Source of the DNA: a virus
Direction: 5' to 3' (one strand)
DNA: 64,000 nucleotides
Virus record (IMG/VR): IMGVR_UViG_3300045919_000302
Location: 62,001-126,000 of that record
Positions within the stretch are counted from its first letter, which is position 1, and the number at the start of each line of letters is the position of its first letter. The notes under the pieces are model-generated. The model was not told where the DNA came from. It did no database searches and saw only the letters and a list, made by a program, of their open reading frames with translations. The position numbers and the translations under genes are program-made. Positions 63,124-64,000 of this stretch are shown in pieces.

Positions 63124-63304
63124 ATCCGTTCAAGACCTTCTTCTGGGCAGACTCCGAAACCTGCTTGGAGGAGTGGATGGCCTTGCGGAGTGCGTCAGAA
63201 GTCACGTCATTGACCGACTTCCCTTCACGCTTGGCGATCTCGTACAGCTCCTCGTAGGTCTGCTGATCCACTCCCATAACGTACAACTGATCTTTCTTTT
63301 CCAT
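63122..63304 (-). CDS. RHH-like protein, 60 aa
   Basis: MEKKDQLYVMGVDQQTYEEL then IAKREGKSVNDVTSDALRKA fits an RHH domain. Stop codon TAA starts palindrome E5. Confidence 0.6.
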   Translation of the reverse strand: MEKKDQLYVMGVDQQTYEELYEIAKREGKSVNDVTSDALRKAIHSSKQVSESAQKKVLNG

Positions 63305-64000
63305 TTACTGTTTTCTCCCTTGAACAAATTTTTTACCGGTCGAGTTCAGATATCCGGATCCCCAGTAACCATCGAGATCCGAACGATTTGCATATCCCCA
63401 GCTTTTCCCGACCTGGATGATCTCGGCAAATGCGAGACTCACAACGGCGATCCTGGGCCGGCCATTCCGAAAGAACGCCTCGTAGTGAACGTTGCACTCA
63501 GTCATTACTACCGGGATGATATCGAGGTGAAATCCACCCGTAAAGGACGTCAGGCCACTGTTCTCAAGCCAAAGAAGGAGCTTTGGCGGGGCCTGAACGC
63601 GACCCGCCTGATAGAGAGGGTAGGTCTTCGCCCTGAGCCAGGCTATGGCTGCGGCGACATCCATGCCCTTCTGCCCGTTCGGGCTAATGGCTGAGGCCGC
63701 TCCGATCACCGGATTTTTTGCAATACTACTGACTGAATCAGCCGCTTTCTGAAAACTGTCCAATCCGGATTGCCCGCCAGAGAGCGTATTGCCGTTGAAG
63801 TCCGACGTGAAGATCGCTTCAAACGAAATTGTCCGACCGCTTCCGTGAACCCATTGATACAGAGGGTGACTGGACCCGATGACGTTCTTCTCTTGGTAGG
63901 CTGTGGATCGGCTGTCCTGGATCGAGTCAGGATAATGCTGAAAGGCCCGAAACGCATTCGGCTTCTGTTTATCGTTCTGATCCAGCTCAGCGAGGTACGC
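63305..64000 (-). CDS. baseplate/tail-type virion protein, 5' end beyond window
   Basis: The frame is open to the right edge. YPDSIQDSRSTAYQEKNVIG, SSHPLYQWVHGSGRTISFEA and FTSDFNG match a phage tail/baseplate protein type that often carries LysM-like parts. The C-terminus (MDVAAAIAWLRAKTYPLYQA) is conserved. It marks the start of the virion module. The first residues are missing. Confidence 0.65.
   Translation of the reverse strand, partial: AYLAELDQNDKQKPNAFRAFQHYPDSIQDSRSTAYQEKNVIGSSHPLYQWVHGSGRTISFEAIFTSDFNGNTLSGGQSGLDSFQKAADSVSSIAKNPVIGAASAISPNGQKGMDVAAAIAWLRAKTYPLYQAGRVQAPPKLLLWLENSGLTSFTGGFHLDIIPVVMTECNVHYEAFFRNGRPRIAVVSLAFAEIIQVGKSWGYANRSDLDGYWGSGYLNSTGKKFVQGRKQ

Noticed and set aside
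1-64000. General recoding of TAG to an amino acid
   Set aside because: Most genes end at ordinary stops, several clear genes end in TAG, and ORFs are not fragmented, so only local readthrough is considered.
1-64000. CRISPR array
   Set aside because: No set of regularly spaced 20-40-bp direct repeats was seen; the only arrays are short operator-like repeats.

Overview
The window is a dense stretch of a large tailed double-stranded DNA phage (Caudoviricetes). Almost all genes lie on the minus strand in long operons. Stop and start codons overlap constantly (ATGA, GTGA, TGATG), and there are many short ORFs and zinc-ribbon mini-proteins. A DnaB/DnaG/SSB-type replication set, RusA, ParB-like proteins, an M15 lysin and, at the right edge, a baseplate-type virion protein all support a phage. 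There are no rRNAs, tRNAs or ordinary metabolic operons that I can see. The host cannot be named. Three lipoproteins with clear lipoboxes and a conventional Shine-Dalgarno (SD) sequence at most genes fit a bacterial host.

Layout, left to right. Positions 1-9386 hold small, mostly uncharacterised accessory genes on the minus strand, several of them too short for routine calling. Positions 9387-10908 are a plus-strand island with a CheY-like receiver protein. Positions 10919-14563 return to the minus strand and include a gene split at a 12-G run, a decayed PP-loop gene, and a ParB-family protein. Positions 14758-16603 are a second plus-strand island starting with a YkgJ-type cysteine-cluster protein. 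Positions 16572-24778 carry an AcrVA2-like protein, two PAPS-reductase-like PP-loop proteins and an M15 peptidase. Positions 24889-33468 form a recombination/replication block: a second ParB-like protein, a RecB/Cas4-like nuclease, a Gp157-like protein, an SF2 helicase with an intein in its Walker A motif, and an SSB-like protein.

Positions 33579-37379 are a glycosyltransferase cassette plus a homing-type HNH gene. Positions 37354-41727 are the replisome core: primase, DnaB helicase, a loader-like protein with a broken P-loop, a small paralogue, and an HTH initiator-like protein. A strong hairpin plus terminator follows at 41753-41850. Positions 42236-45941 hold a metallophosphoesterase with an in-frame amber codon and a SNF2-type helicase. 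The helicase intein contains a complete VSR-like homing endonuclease in a different reading frame. Positions 45994-62596 hold accessory genes: three lipoproteins, a zincin, a phosphoesterase, RusA, an XRE regulator, a nucleotidyltransferase and an epimerase. From 62707 the virion genes begin.

Regulation is partly readable. A 12-bp element (GTAAACTGTGTC on the plus strand) lies upstream of three minus-strand genes as part of a likely promoter. Several promoters place the -10 box only 6-8 nt before an ATG that lacks an SD, which suggests leaderless mRNAs. A family of palindromes sits directly at stop codons and probably ends transcripts. The items most worth following up are the dual-coding intein/endonuclease locus, the AcrVA2-like gene, the amber codon in the phosphoesterase, the leaderless-promoter set and the stop-anchored palindromes.
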